Positions 35,178 to 43,375 of a stretch of 64,000 nucleotides of DNA are shown piece by piece. The stretch is from Streptomyces galbus (GTDB taxonomy: Bacteria; Actinomycetota; Actinomycetes; Streptomycetales; Streptomycetaceae), in NCBI RefSeq assembly GCF_005280195.1, contig NZ_SZPR01000017.1, forward strand, positions 62,001-126,000, read 5' to 3'. Position 1 is the stretch's first letter. The number at the start of each line of letters is the position of its first letter. The notes under the pieces were generated by a model that was not told the DNA's origin, ran no database searches, and worked only from the letters and a program-made list of their open reading frames with translations. The translations under genes were made by a program, and so were the position numbers.

Positions 35178-37296
35178 CACTCGCTATGTCTTCGCCAGTC
35201 AACAGTTCGCTTGCAAGGTCGGCTAGTGTGCCCTCGCCCGGCACGTACCAGCTTCTCGTACCAGCTACTGCAACTGGGTGCTCGTCCCAGTGAGCCTCCT
35301 CCCAGATCCGGAACACCAAGCCGCTCGGTGAGTAGCGCTGCTCGTCCACAGCCCAGACCAAGGGCTTGCGGTGGTCGTTAACCCAGGAAGCCAGGTACCG
35401 CTCTGGGGACTCGCTGAGCCACTCGTTAAGTGCTTCACGTTCCGGGGCACTGTTCGGGCGGTAGACCAGCGGCGTCCCGTCTTCGATGCGGCCATGTTGA
35501 ACCAGCAAAGGAACGGCGTTTGGGCGTCGTCGACGAGTTGGCTGTCCTGAATGCGGAAGCCCTCGGTCCGCGCCATGCTGCAAGGACTCCAGCACACTCG
35601 ATGCCAATCGACGGCAACTCTCCTCATCGCGGAAGATGCGAGTGAGTAGGGCATATTGGCCGTACTGGGCGTTCAGCTGATCAATAAGCGAAAATAGAAG
35701 GCCTTCGGTCCGCTTGAGAGTTGCTTGCTGCCTGGCATCCCACTCGTCGCCGGATTCATCGATGCCATCGTTGCCGGTCAGTTGGAAGGCGATGTGCGTG
35801 ATGAGCAAATCAGCTTGATCGGCGACCACCTGGTCGTGGCCTTCAAGCCGGGCAGCTAAGGTCGCCAGCGCATCGCGGACCCCGCGCATAAGCCCGACTG
35901 ACCGCCAGATCTGTAGTGCAGTCGGAGGGCTGCCAAAGAGTTGAGTATAGATCCCGCGGGGGCCTTGACTCCACAAGACATTATTGTCTTTGCAGACGCG
36001 GGCGACTACGGCAGCGTCGGGATAGGCGCAGGCGAGAGCAAATGCCGCCTCGGCCACGGTGCATCCTGCGGCGGGTGCAGGCTCCAGCTCGCCGCGTTTG
36101 AGGACGTATGTTTTGCGGAGGGACAGAGCGAAATCCTGGCGGATGATCCCCTGCTGAGGGTCGAGCGCGGCGAAGTCTCTTGGCTCGACATGGTTCTGCG
36201 TATTGGTGGCTTGGGTAATCCGATGCGCCAGATCATCCGGAGCACCGTCCAAACAGATGACTCGGAGCGAGACGCGCGCCTCCATTACCGCATCGGGATT
36301 CAACCCGTACGCGTAATGGACAGAGGCGACCGACTGTGCGCCGTTGACGACTCGGGCATTGACCAGCTCCAGCCGTACAGGCTGACCTACCGCGCGTCTG
36401 GCGAAGTAGCCCACTCTTATCGAGTCGCACAATACCGTGACGCCATTGTTAAAGTACCAGAACTCGTGAGGGTTGTTCAGCAGACTGTCGATGATGGCAC
36501 GGTTGGCATTGGTCAAACCCAGTGGATAGCGAACGTTTTGATCGAAGAGCCGGCGGCCGTTCTCCTCGTACCAACTAGCAAGTTCGTCAGCGCCCACCGT
36601 ACCCAGATAGGTCTGGTAAGGGGTGGGGTTCATGTGCCAACCCTCGGACAGCGTGGCGGTAACCGATACTGGCTCAGGAAGCACGCCACGCCGTACAGCA
36701 GAATGAAAGTCAGCGGCGCCAAGGAACCGGAAATCAAGAACCTCTTGTCCTTGATTGAAGTCCGACGCCGCCTCGTCCAAGAGATCTCGGCCCTCGGAGG
36801 AAATTTCGGTGTCGCCTATGGCGGCGAGAACCAGATGAATTTTACAGTTTGGCGCCTTGAGTGCCACATCGAGTTGATCGACCAGTGGGTCAAATCTCGC
36901 ATTGAAGCGATCATACCGAAGATTGACAAGCCGCCTTAGGCCGTTGAGTAGCCGCAAAATTCCCGCACTGTCAAAGCGGGCTCTTCCGACGTCACTCCAA
37001 CGTGCCTGGATCAACCAGATTTCAGCCGTTTCAGATGCTACTAGTACGGCGTCAATACCGTTATCGTCGACCCCATCCGTGACGGCATTTGCCGCCTCGG
37101 CTGTCGTGCATCCCGCGACCAGTTGCACTGCCTTCGCGGCCAACGCGCGAGTGAGGAAAACCGTCTCTTGATGTTTCTGGGGGGCGGTGGATACGTCGGT
37201 CAGGTCCAGAAGGCCGGCGAACTCGTTAGTCAGGGCCCGACGTACCTGTCGGACTTGCACCGGTAGGCCTTGAAGTTCGTCAGTTTGGTCATCCAC
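35158..37296 (-). CDS. AIPR-family (abortive infection phage resistance) protein
   Basis: 712 aa, start GTG 37296 with GGGAGG upstream. The AIPR core is recognised by HEFWYFNNGVTVLC (282-287 FNNGVT) and VNARVVNGAQSV (317-323), then ITQATNTQNHVEPRDFAALDPQQ. The N-terminal about 200 residues resemble a PD-(D/E)xK nuclease (GID at 80-82 and a strand IWLIQARW at 94-100) with Arg where Lys is usual. A C-terminal extension (about 590-712, RPNAVPLLVQHGR) may be a separate recognition module. AIPR proteins are linked to phage abortive infection. It overlaps the downstream kinase gene and follows the SAVMC3_10250-like gene after 65 nt. Confidence 0.82.
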   Translation of the reverse strand: MDDQTDELQGLPVQVRQVRRALTNEFAGLLDLTDVSTAPQKHQETVFLTRALAAKAVQLVAGCTTAEAANAVTDGVDDNGIDAVLVASETAEIWLIQARWSDVGRARFDSAGILRLLNGLRRLVNLRYDRFNARFDPLVDQLDVALKAPNCKIHLVLAAIGDTEISSEGRDLLDEAASDFNQGQEVLDFRFLGAADFHSAVRRGVLPEPVSVTATLSEGWHMNPTPYQTYLGTVGADELASWYEENGRRLFDQNVRYPLGLTNANRAIIDSLLNNPHEFWYFNNGVTVLCDSIRVGYFARRAVGQPVRLELVNARVVNGAQSVASVHYAYGLNPDAVMEARVSLRVICLDGAPDDLAHRITQATNTQNHVEPRDFAALDPQQGIIRQDFALSLRKTYVLKRGELEPAPAAGCTVAEAAFALACAYPDAAVVARVCKDNNVLWSQGPRGIYTQLFGSPPTALQIWRSVGLMRGVRDALATLAARLEGHDQVVADQADLLITHIAFQLTGNDGIDESGDEWDARQQATLKRTEGLLFSLIDQLNAQYGQYALLTRIFRDEESCRRLASSVLESLQHGADRGLPHSGQPTRRRRPNAVPLLVQHGRIEDGTPLVYRPNSAPEREALNEWLSESPERYLASWVNDHRKPLVWAVDEQRYSPSGLVFRIWEEAHWDEHPVAVAGTRSWYVPGEGTLADLASELLTGEDIASDGPGAK

Positions 37297-37361
37297 GGCG
37301 GCCTCCCTTCAGGATGGTTCTGTGACACGCGGCCTACGCTCATACCGCGCGTCGAGCTGAA

Positions 37362-38105
37362 CTAATTCCCGTATTCCACGATGAGGGGGCTCGCCACCAG
37401 GCAGCCCATCTCGGTGGCGGTCTCCGGCAGTAGCGTGCTGACTCGGGCGTAGCCGAACATCAAGGCATGGGTACTGGCTTCGCTGGTCTCGGCGTCCACG
37501 GCCGCAAGCAGGTCACGGATACCGCTGCGCTGCACAGACATCGGGGACATTGGTGAAATTTCCTCGGCTGCCCCGGTACCCGATTCGAGTGGGTCGTGAG
37601 CGTGAGCCAGCGCACTGACGACTTGGCCGGCGTTGGTGACGAAGATCGTGCCAGCACTGTGGCCGCTGCCTTCGAGGCCAGTCAACGCTGGCCCATCGAC
37701 CTGGATCGGCGGGCGACCAAGCAGGTGTCGGGCGGAGCCGTGCAGAAGCAACCGACGGCTGGTGTCAGGCTGACGAGGTGACGCCGAGTCTGGGGCCGGG
37801 TCCACGAACAGTACGAGGTCTTGGTGTCGGCCCCGAAGGGTGACCCAGTTCAGCGGTGCCTCGAACTGGACCCAACGACCTGGGGTGAGATCCGGTTCCG
37901 TATACCAGGCTGTGTGACGATCCAGCTCCTTCTCCACGCGCTCCAGGTGGCGCCGTAGGTTGCGAGCGTTGTCCGGGGCGGGCGTCTCGACATTGATCCC
38001 GGCGAGGGATACTCCAGCGTGCAGCTTGACGGTTGGGAGGGCGCGGCGAGGCTCTGGGAGGAACTCGTTCAGCTTTCCCTCGGACAAGTAGACAACCTCA
38101 CGCAC
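37362..38105 (-). CDS. SAVMC3_10250-like (DUF7019-type) protein
   Basis: 247 aa with start GTG 38105 after GGGGGG (an upstream frame extension adds 16 atypical residues). It begins REVVYLSEGKLNEFLPEPRR and contains WVQFEAPLNWVTLRG, LVLFVDPAP, RRLLLHGSARHLLG, GHSAGTIFVTNAGQVV and ends CLVASPLIVEYG. This pattern is recalled from the Streptomyces family named SAVMC3_10250, of unknown function. No transmembrane segment. It is probably in one transcript with the AIPR and kinase genes (same strand, 65-nt gap). Confidence 0.6.
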   Translation of the reverse strand: MREVVYLSEGKLNEFLPEPRRALPTVKLHAGVSLAGINVETPAPDNARNLRRHLERVEKELDRHTAWYTEPDLTPGRWVQFEAPLNWVTLRGRHQDLVLFVDPAPDSASPRQPDTSRRLLLHGSARHLLGRPPIQVDGPALTGLEGSGHSAGTIFVTNAGQVVSALAHAHDPLESGTGAAEEISPMSPMSVQRSGIRDLLAAVDAETSEASTHALMFGYARVSTLLPETATEMGCLVASPLIVEYGN

Positions 38106-38479
38106 TGATCCCCCCAGCTGCTCTGTGCACGGTGCCGTTTCTCTGTGCGCCATCCTGCCATGACCTTGTCGTCAGCGAGCTGAGATTGTGTTACGAGATC
38201 AAGGCCCCAGAACCGTGTGCTGCTCACTCACCGCGGAAGGACTGACCGACGACGCGGCAACGTGGCTGAGGCCGGTGGGGGTGCAGCGAGGCACACGCGC
38301 GCCCAGTCGGTCGACGCAACCGCCGTCGTGGTTGACTATCGTCGGCTGAGGTTCGTGCCACAACCATGCCAGATGCAGGGGTCATCCACGGTCAACGCCG
38401 GTGCTCCGCGGTCGAGTCGCCGCCCGCTTCCTCGGCCGACGAAGCCGCAGCTCAGGTCCAGGATCACCCAGCCTCTCTC
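38106..38479. other. Gene-poor spacer inside the island
   Basis: No supported gene in 374 nt. It must hold the promoter of the SAVMC3_10250-AIPR-kinase operon, but no -10/-35 pair is convincing. A short translated stretch on the plus strand (VDATAVVVDYRRLRF) might be a decayed gene, but nothing certain can be said. It ends at the first tRNA-Arg(CCU)-like repeat (38477). Confidence 0.35.
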
Positions 38480-38493
38480 CTAAAGTGGGTGTC
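38477..38493 (+). repeat. tRNA-Arg(CCU) anticodon-arm-like repeat, copy 1
   Basis: CTCCTAAAGTGGGTGTC matches the copy at 38961-38977 at 16 of 17 positions. It reads as an anticodon loop CTCCTAA (U33, anticodon CCT, A37-A38), a 3' stem and a variable loop. No complete tRNA surrounds it. Confidence 0.55.
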
Positions 38494-38872
38494 CAACGGT
38501 GTCACTGAGTCCACACCCGCTGGAAGTCTTCGACAGGGATGGCTCCAGCGGGTCCTCTTCAAGGTCGAGCGCCTGGTCCGTCAGGAACCCGTGCTCGTCT
38601 ACCAGGTGCTCCCAGCTGTACCGGTGAAGCCGGCCGGCCGGAGTCAGTTCGGCCTGCTTGATGGCGATCAACTCACCGCGGTCGGGTACGGCCTCGAAGT
38701 ACCACAAGCCGCCCTCCTCGTCAGCGTGGCGAAAGTGGTGCCGCAGGGTGGCCCTCTCATCAAGAGATCGGAAGTACGCCACGCTCTGCTTCGATGCGCT
38801 CCAGGTCAACCACAGGATCATCGTGCCAGCGAGCGCGTGCGGTTGCACCGTTCTGACATCCACAGGTGACAT
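38480..38872 (-). CDS. Hypothetical protein
   Basis: 130 aa, start ATG 38872 without a clear ribosome site. Middle segment YFRSLDERATLRHHFRHADEEGGLWYFEAVPDRGELIAIKQAELTPAGRLHRYSWEHLVDEHGFLTDQALD looks like a small globular alpha/beta protein; charged ends. No family recognised. Its 3' end runs into the left anticodon-arm-like repeat, and the gene is almost exactly the DNA enclosed by the two repeats, which suggests a small inserted segment. Confidence 0.5.
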   Translation of the reverse strand: MSPVDVRTVQPHALAGTMILWLTWSASKQSVAYFRSLDERATLRHHFRHADEEGGLWYFEAVPDRGELIAIKQAELTPAGRLHRYSWEHLVDEHGFLTDQALDLEEDPLEPSLSKTSSGCGLSDTVGHPL

Positions 38873-38960
38873 CAACGGCCCTGAACATCAGCGCTCCCAG
38901 GTGATCCTGCACGGCTGTCGTGACCAGGCGCCTCCCCGACAGTGCCGAGGGGCGATCGAA

Positions 38961-38977
38961 CTCCTAAAGCGGGTGTC
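38961..38977 (+). repeat. tRNA-Arg(CCU) anticodon-arm-like repeat, copy 2
   Basis: CTCCTAAAGCGGGTGTC, with following CGCGG. The AGCGG stem half fits a canonical anticodon stem better than copy 1. It is only 8 nt from the hsdR stop codon, so it could mark the end of a formerly separate element carrying hsdMSR. Confidence 0.55.
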
Positions 38978-38984
38978 GCGGAAT

Positions 38985-41900
38985 CTAAGAATCCACCTGC
39001 TGATCGACTGCTGCTTCGTAAAAGGCATCCGCGAGGGCGATGATGATCGCGTTGATAGCCGGCCCGTCGGTGAAGAAGTAGTCGGCCATCGTGTTGTGGG
39101 CGTCCTGGTTGTCTGCGACTGCCTCCGTGACGGCCGCTTGGAAATCTGGCGACTCCAGGAACTGCTTCTTGGAGTTCGCCTTGGTTTGCTTGACCAGGTT
39201 GGGGTCGGCGAGCAACCGCTCGACGAGACCCTGCACGAACTCCCTGATCTGCGATGCGGTGAACGATTCGGCGCCGAAGAGGTCGTTCATCTTGTCTATG
39301 ACGACCTGGAGCGCGACGTATTTCGGATCCTTCTTCGTGCCTGTGCCGGCGGCGCTGATGCCCTTCAGTTGCCCGTCGCCCACGAGTGAGATGTCGACCG
39401 GGATCGCCTTGTTATGCTTGACCCCGACCAGCATCACGTCGGAGAGGTTCACGTTGGCCGCCCAAGAGGACTCGGCAATCACCTTTTCCAGCAGGCGCAG
39501 GTAGATCGAGAGCATCTCCATGTAGGGATCGCCGTAGTCGACGATCTGAGACATGAAGTCATAGAGACGTATGTAGGTGGAGACATCCTTACGGAACAGG
39601 TCGAGCGCCTGGAGCGTGACCTTGTCCTCATCCTCGATGGCTCCCGCGTAACGGCGCCGGAAGTCGTGCTGCGCCGGGCTGATCGCCGCCGAAAGCGCGT
39701 TGTTGCCCTTCCGGGTCACCCACAGCTCGGCGACCTTACGGACATCGTCCTCGGTATAGATTCCGGCCTGAGCAAGCTTGTTGGCCAGGTGGACGACGAC
39801 GTACGGATCTGTCTCGGTCTCGAGAGTCGCGTTCTTGAAGTACGGCTCGAAGGCCGCCCTGATGTCGTCGGGCTTGTTGGCGAAGTCGATGACGAACGTC
39901 TTGCGCTTCTGCTCCCCACCGGCAGTGCGGTGAGTGCGATTGAGCCGCGAGAGAGTCTGCACCGCGGCGACCCCTGACAGCTTCTTGTCGACGTACATCG
40001 CCGAGAGCAGGGGCTGATCGAAGCCAGTCTGGAACTTGCTGGCGACCAGCATGATTTTGTACGTATCGCCCTTGAACGCAGCCGCCAGATCAGCCCCGGA
40101 GCCGGGGTTCATGTTGGCCTCGGTGAACTCGTCGTCCTTCGACGGCTGCGGGCCCCAGTCGCTGTGCCAGGTCTCGTCCTCGGCCATCATCACCCCGGCG
40201 GAGAAGGCGACCAAAGTGCGGTAGTTGTATGAGGCGTCCTCGACGCGGCGCTTGGCGATGTAGGCGTCGATGGCCAGCTTGTACTTCACCGCGGACTTCC
40301 GCGAGTCCGTCACGACCATCGCCTTCGCCTTGCCTTCGAGGAGGTAGGCGACGTTGGCGTGGAAGTGCTCGACGATGATCTGCACCTTCTGGCTGATGTT
40401 CGTCGGGTGGAGCTGCACCCACCGCATCAGACCCTTGCGCGCGGCTCCCTCCTCGACCTCTCCTCCGTCACCACTTTCGGCCTTGCCAGCGATCTTCAAC
40501 GCGGTGTCGTAGGACTGATAGCCCTTGAGTACGTCGAGGATGTAGCCCTCCTCGATCGCCTGCTTCATCGAGTACAGGTGGAACTCGCGCGGCTTGCCGT
40601 CGGGCCCCTTGCGACCGAACAGCTCAAGGGTCTTGTTCTTCGGCGTCGCGGTGAAGGCGAAGTAGGAGATGTTCTCCGACTCGGCCCGCTCGGTCATCTC
40701 CGAGGCCAGTACCGCCTCCACATCGACCTCGCCGCCCTCCTCGATCTCCCTGATCTCCTCAGCTGTCAGCACCTGCTTCAGCTTCGAGGAGATCTGGCCT
40801 GACTGAGAGGAGTGCGCCTCGTCGGCGATGACGGCGAACCGCTTGCCCTTCAGGCCAGCGTCGGTGCGTATCTCGTCCAGCGCATGCGGGAAAGTCTGCA
40901 CCGTCACCGCGATGATCAGCTCACCGTTCTTCAACGCCTGTGCCAACAAACCCGACTTCGACTTTGCACCGGCCTTGCGGACGTCTTCGGGGCTGATCGT
41001 CGCGACGATCTTGCCGGTGCCGTCGATCTGCCGAATCGCATCCTGCAGTTGGGAGTCGAGCACAGTACGGTCCACGACCACGATGACCGAGTCGAAGACC
41101 TTCCGATCATCGACATGCAGCCGGGCCAACCGGTGGGCCGTCCAGGCGATGGTGTTTGTCTTCCCCGACCCGGCCGAGTGCTCGATCAGGTACCGCTGCC
41201 CGACACCCTCCTCCTTCACCGCTTCCACGATGCTCTTGACGGCCTCCCACTGGTGGAACCGCGGGAAGAGCAGGCTCGTACGCCGCACCGAGGTGCCGGT
41301 GGTGACGTCCCACTCTTCCTTGGTCTGCACGATCATCAGCCGCCCGATGATGTGCAGCCAGGCGTGCTTCTCCCAGACCCGTTCCCACAGGTACGCCGTC
41401 GCCGACCGTCCGTCCGCCCCGGGCGGGTTGCCGGCACCGCTGTCGAAGCCCATGTTGAACGGCAAGAAGTGGGTCTTCTCCCCCTCCAGCCTTGTGGTCA
41501 TCGCCGCCAGGTTGTTCGAGACAGCGAAGTGCACCAGAGCCCGGCGCCCGGACGAGAGCAACGGCTCGGGGCGGCCATTCGTCAACGGCTTGCGATCCTG
41601 CTTGTACTGGTTGATCGCTTCGTCCAGCGACTCGGTGAAGTCAGTCTTCAGCTCCACCGTGGCCACCGGGAGCCCGTTGACAAAGAACACCAGGTCAATT
41701 TGGCGCTGGTCGGCGGTCGAGAAGTACACCTGACGCACCACCCGCACCCGCATCGCCTCGTAGTGCGCCGTCGTGGTCTCGTTGAGCGACGTCTCCGGAC
41801 GGAACTGTGCCATCTTCAATCGGCCACCACCGATGTACTGCACCCCGTTGCGCAGGATGTTCAGCGTCCCACCGCCATGCTCGAGTGGCCGGTCGAGCGC

Positions 41901-42128
41901 CGTGGTCAGCACGTCGAGGAACTTCCCTTGCGAGCCCGCCGCCTTCAATGCCTTCTCGTACGCCGGCCTTTGCGTCTCCTCCAGCCACGCGAACAGGTCT
42001 GCAGGGAAGAGCGCCCGCTCCCTGTCGTACTCGCCACCATCACGGTCGTTCTTCGAGTACAGCCAGCCGTGATCCCGCAGGTACTCGCAAATCTCTGTCT
42101 CGAAGACCACCTCGTTGTGGTCGGCCAT
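38985..42128 (-). CDS. hsdR: Type I restriction endonuclease R subunit
   Basis: 1047 aa, of usual HsdR length. N-terminal PD-(D/E)xK nuclease with IDLVFFVNGLPVATVELK (ELK about 158), then SF2 helicase/translocase: Walker A SAGSGKT (about 319), Walker B VIADEAHSSQSG (about 432), FTATPKN motif III-like, and QTGFDQPLLSAMYVDK/SRLNRTH motifs V-VI. A C-terminal helical domain joins HsdM. It cuts DNA at a distance after ATP-driven translocation. The ATG at 42128 overlaps the hsdS stop (TGATG). Confidence 0.95.
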   Translation of the reverse strand: MADHNEVVFETEICEYLRDHGWLYSKNDRDGGEYDRERALFPADLFAWLEETQRPAYEKALKAAGSQGKFLDVLTTALDRPLEHGGGTLNILRNGVQYIGGGRLKMAQFRPETSLNETTTAHYEAMRVRVVRQVYFSTADQRQIDLVFFVNGLPVATVELKTDFTESLDEAINQYKQDRKPLTNGRPEPLLSSGRRALVHFAVSNNLAAMTTRLEGEKTHFLPFNMGFDSGAGNPPGADGRSATAYLWERVWEKHAWLHIIGRLMIVQTKEEWDVTTGTSVRRTSLLFPRFHQWEAVKSIVEAVKEEGVGQRYLIEHSAGSGKTNTIAWTAHRLARLHVDDRKVFDSVIVVVDRTVLDSQLQDAIRQIDGTGKIVATISPEDVRKAGAKSKSGLLAQALKNGELIIAVTVQTFPHALDEIRTDAGLKGKRFAVIADEAHSSQSGQISSKLKQVLTAEEIREIEEGGEVDVEAVLASEMTERAESENISYFAFTATPKNKTLELFGRKGPDGKPREFHLYSMKQAIEEGYILDVLKGYQSYDTALKIAGKAESGDGGEVEEGAARKGLMRWVQLHPTNISQKVQIIVEHFHANVAYLLEGKAKAMVVTDSRKSAVKYKLAIDAYIAKRRVEDASYNYRTLVAFSAGVMMAEDETWHSDWGPQPSKDDEFTEANMNPGSGADLAAAFKGDTYKIMLVASKFQTGFDQPLLSAMYVDKKLSGVAAVQTLSRLNRTHRTAGGEQKRKTFVIDFANKPDDIRAAFEPYFKNATLETETDPYVVVHLANKLAQAGIYTEDDVRKVAELWVTRKGNNALSAAISPAQHDFRRRYAGAIEDEDKVTLQALDLFRKDVSTYIRLYDFMSQIVDYGDPYMEMLSIYLRLLEKVIAESSWAANVNLSDVMLVGVKHNKAIPVDISLVGDGQLKGISAAGTGTKKDPKYVALQVVIDKMNDLFGAESFTASQIREFVQGLVERLLADPNLVKQTKANSKKQFLESPDFQAAVTEAVADNQDAHNTMADYFFTDGPAINAIIIALADAFYEAAVDQQVDS

Positions 42129-43375
42129 CACGCCGCCTCTCGTACGTCGATCTGGCCCGTCACCGCCGCCGTAATCAACGCCGACCGCCGTTCCCTGGAC
42201 AGCTCGATGAACCGCTCGGCCTCGGCGATGAGCGTGTCGATCTTCGCTGTCGCTTCGCTGATCTCGGCCACGAGCCCACGCTGCTCCTCAAGCGCTGGGA
42301 CCGGAACACGTAGGGAGCCGATGATGTCGGAGTTCAAGTTGTCCATCGTCGATCCAACAGAGGCGAGCGCGAGTGCATCTCGATTGCGCCGACTGCTGAA
42401 CACGATGGCCCCGAACGCTGGCTCGATGAATGCCTGATTGAACCGGATAAGCGCTGATCCCGTCCCGCATAGGAAGCCCACCGCAGAAGCCTTAATGACC
42501 GCACAACGTCCAAGCTCTCCCCGCCGGGCGGCGACCAAATCACCTTCCTCAAAAGCATGGCGCGCAAGCTGTGCAGTCTTGACAGCACCGACCGCGACCC
42601 GGGGGTCAGGTACGACTTCACCTGCGACAATGTGGGACGGATTGATGACCGGCGTACCGCCATCCTCATACTCATCGGACTTCAACTGGCTGCCGAACGG
42701 CCCCGTTTGAATCAAGACTGCAACTGCCCTCAACGGCGTGTTCCAGTCAAGGAGCGCCACGCTTCGCTCTACGACCGACCATCGCCGCTCGCGGAGCAAC
42801 TCGATCAGCCGCTGCTGCTCTTCGATAAGCGTGTCGATGTGGGCCGTCTCGCGGTCTAGGTAGGCGGCGATGGCGCGCTGCTCGGTCAACTGAGGCAGCA
42901 ACCAAGGTCCGTCAGCCAGCTCTTCCCGATTAACCTTTGGCATCTTCACACGCATCGACATCGCGGTGGCGAAATCATGAAACGGCTTCGCAGACATGAA
43001 GTAGCGAGCGAACCGCGTGTCGATCCTGTCTGGCAGCGAGATTGCGTACATGTCCGCACTACAAAGGCAGTCCTCAACCGCAATTGCCACCTTGTTCAGA
43101 GCTGGGCGGATCTTGGAATAGAGGACCTGGCCGGCAGTGACCACATACTTTCCACTGTCAGCACCTTGGCTGGCTGCGGTTTCGCGCCCCAGGAGTCGAC
43201 CAGTACCCGATTCGATATGATTCGGAGCAACCAGCACCATGGTTGACCACGGTTCCACTCGGGGATCAACCTGGCCGCTGCTGATGGCTACCTCGTAGCG
43301 AAAGCGGGACTCAACCCAGTCCTCCGGAATCGTGCCGAGCCAAGGAGAAGCGGCTTTCACATATGCCCGTCTCAC
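42128..43375 (-). CDS. hsdS: Type I restriction-modification specificity subunit
   Basis: 415 aa. Two target-recognition domains (about 10-155 and 205-345), each followed by a conserved long helix (EQRAIAAYLDRETAHIDTLIEEQQRLIELLRERR and EQRGLVAEISEATAKIDTLIAEAERFIELSRERR) that sets the spacing in the bipartite target. GTG start with 4-bp overlap to hsdM. The two halves are not similar in sequence, so the target should be asymmetric. Confidence 0.95.
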   Translation of the reverse strand: MRRAYVKAASPWLGTIPEDWVESRFRYEVAISSGQVDPRVEPWSTMVLVAPNHIESGTGRLLGRETAASQGADSGKYVVTAGQVLYSKIRPALNKVAIAVEDCLCSADMYAISLPDRIDTRFARYFMSAKPFHDFATAMSMRVKMPKVNREELADGPWLLPQLTEQRAIAAYLDRETAHIDTLIEEQQRLIELLRERRWSVVERSVALLDWNTPLRAVAVLIQTGPFGSQLKSDEYEDGGTPVINPSHIVAGEVVPDPRVAVGAVKTAQLARHAFEEGDLVAARRGELGRCAVIKASAVGFLCGTGSALIRFNQAFIEPAFGAIVFSSRRNRDALALASVGSTMDNLNSDIIGSLRVPVPALEEQRGLVAEISEATAKIDTLIAEAERFIELSRERRSALITAAVTGQIDVREAA

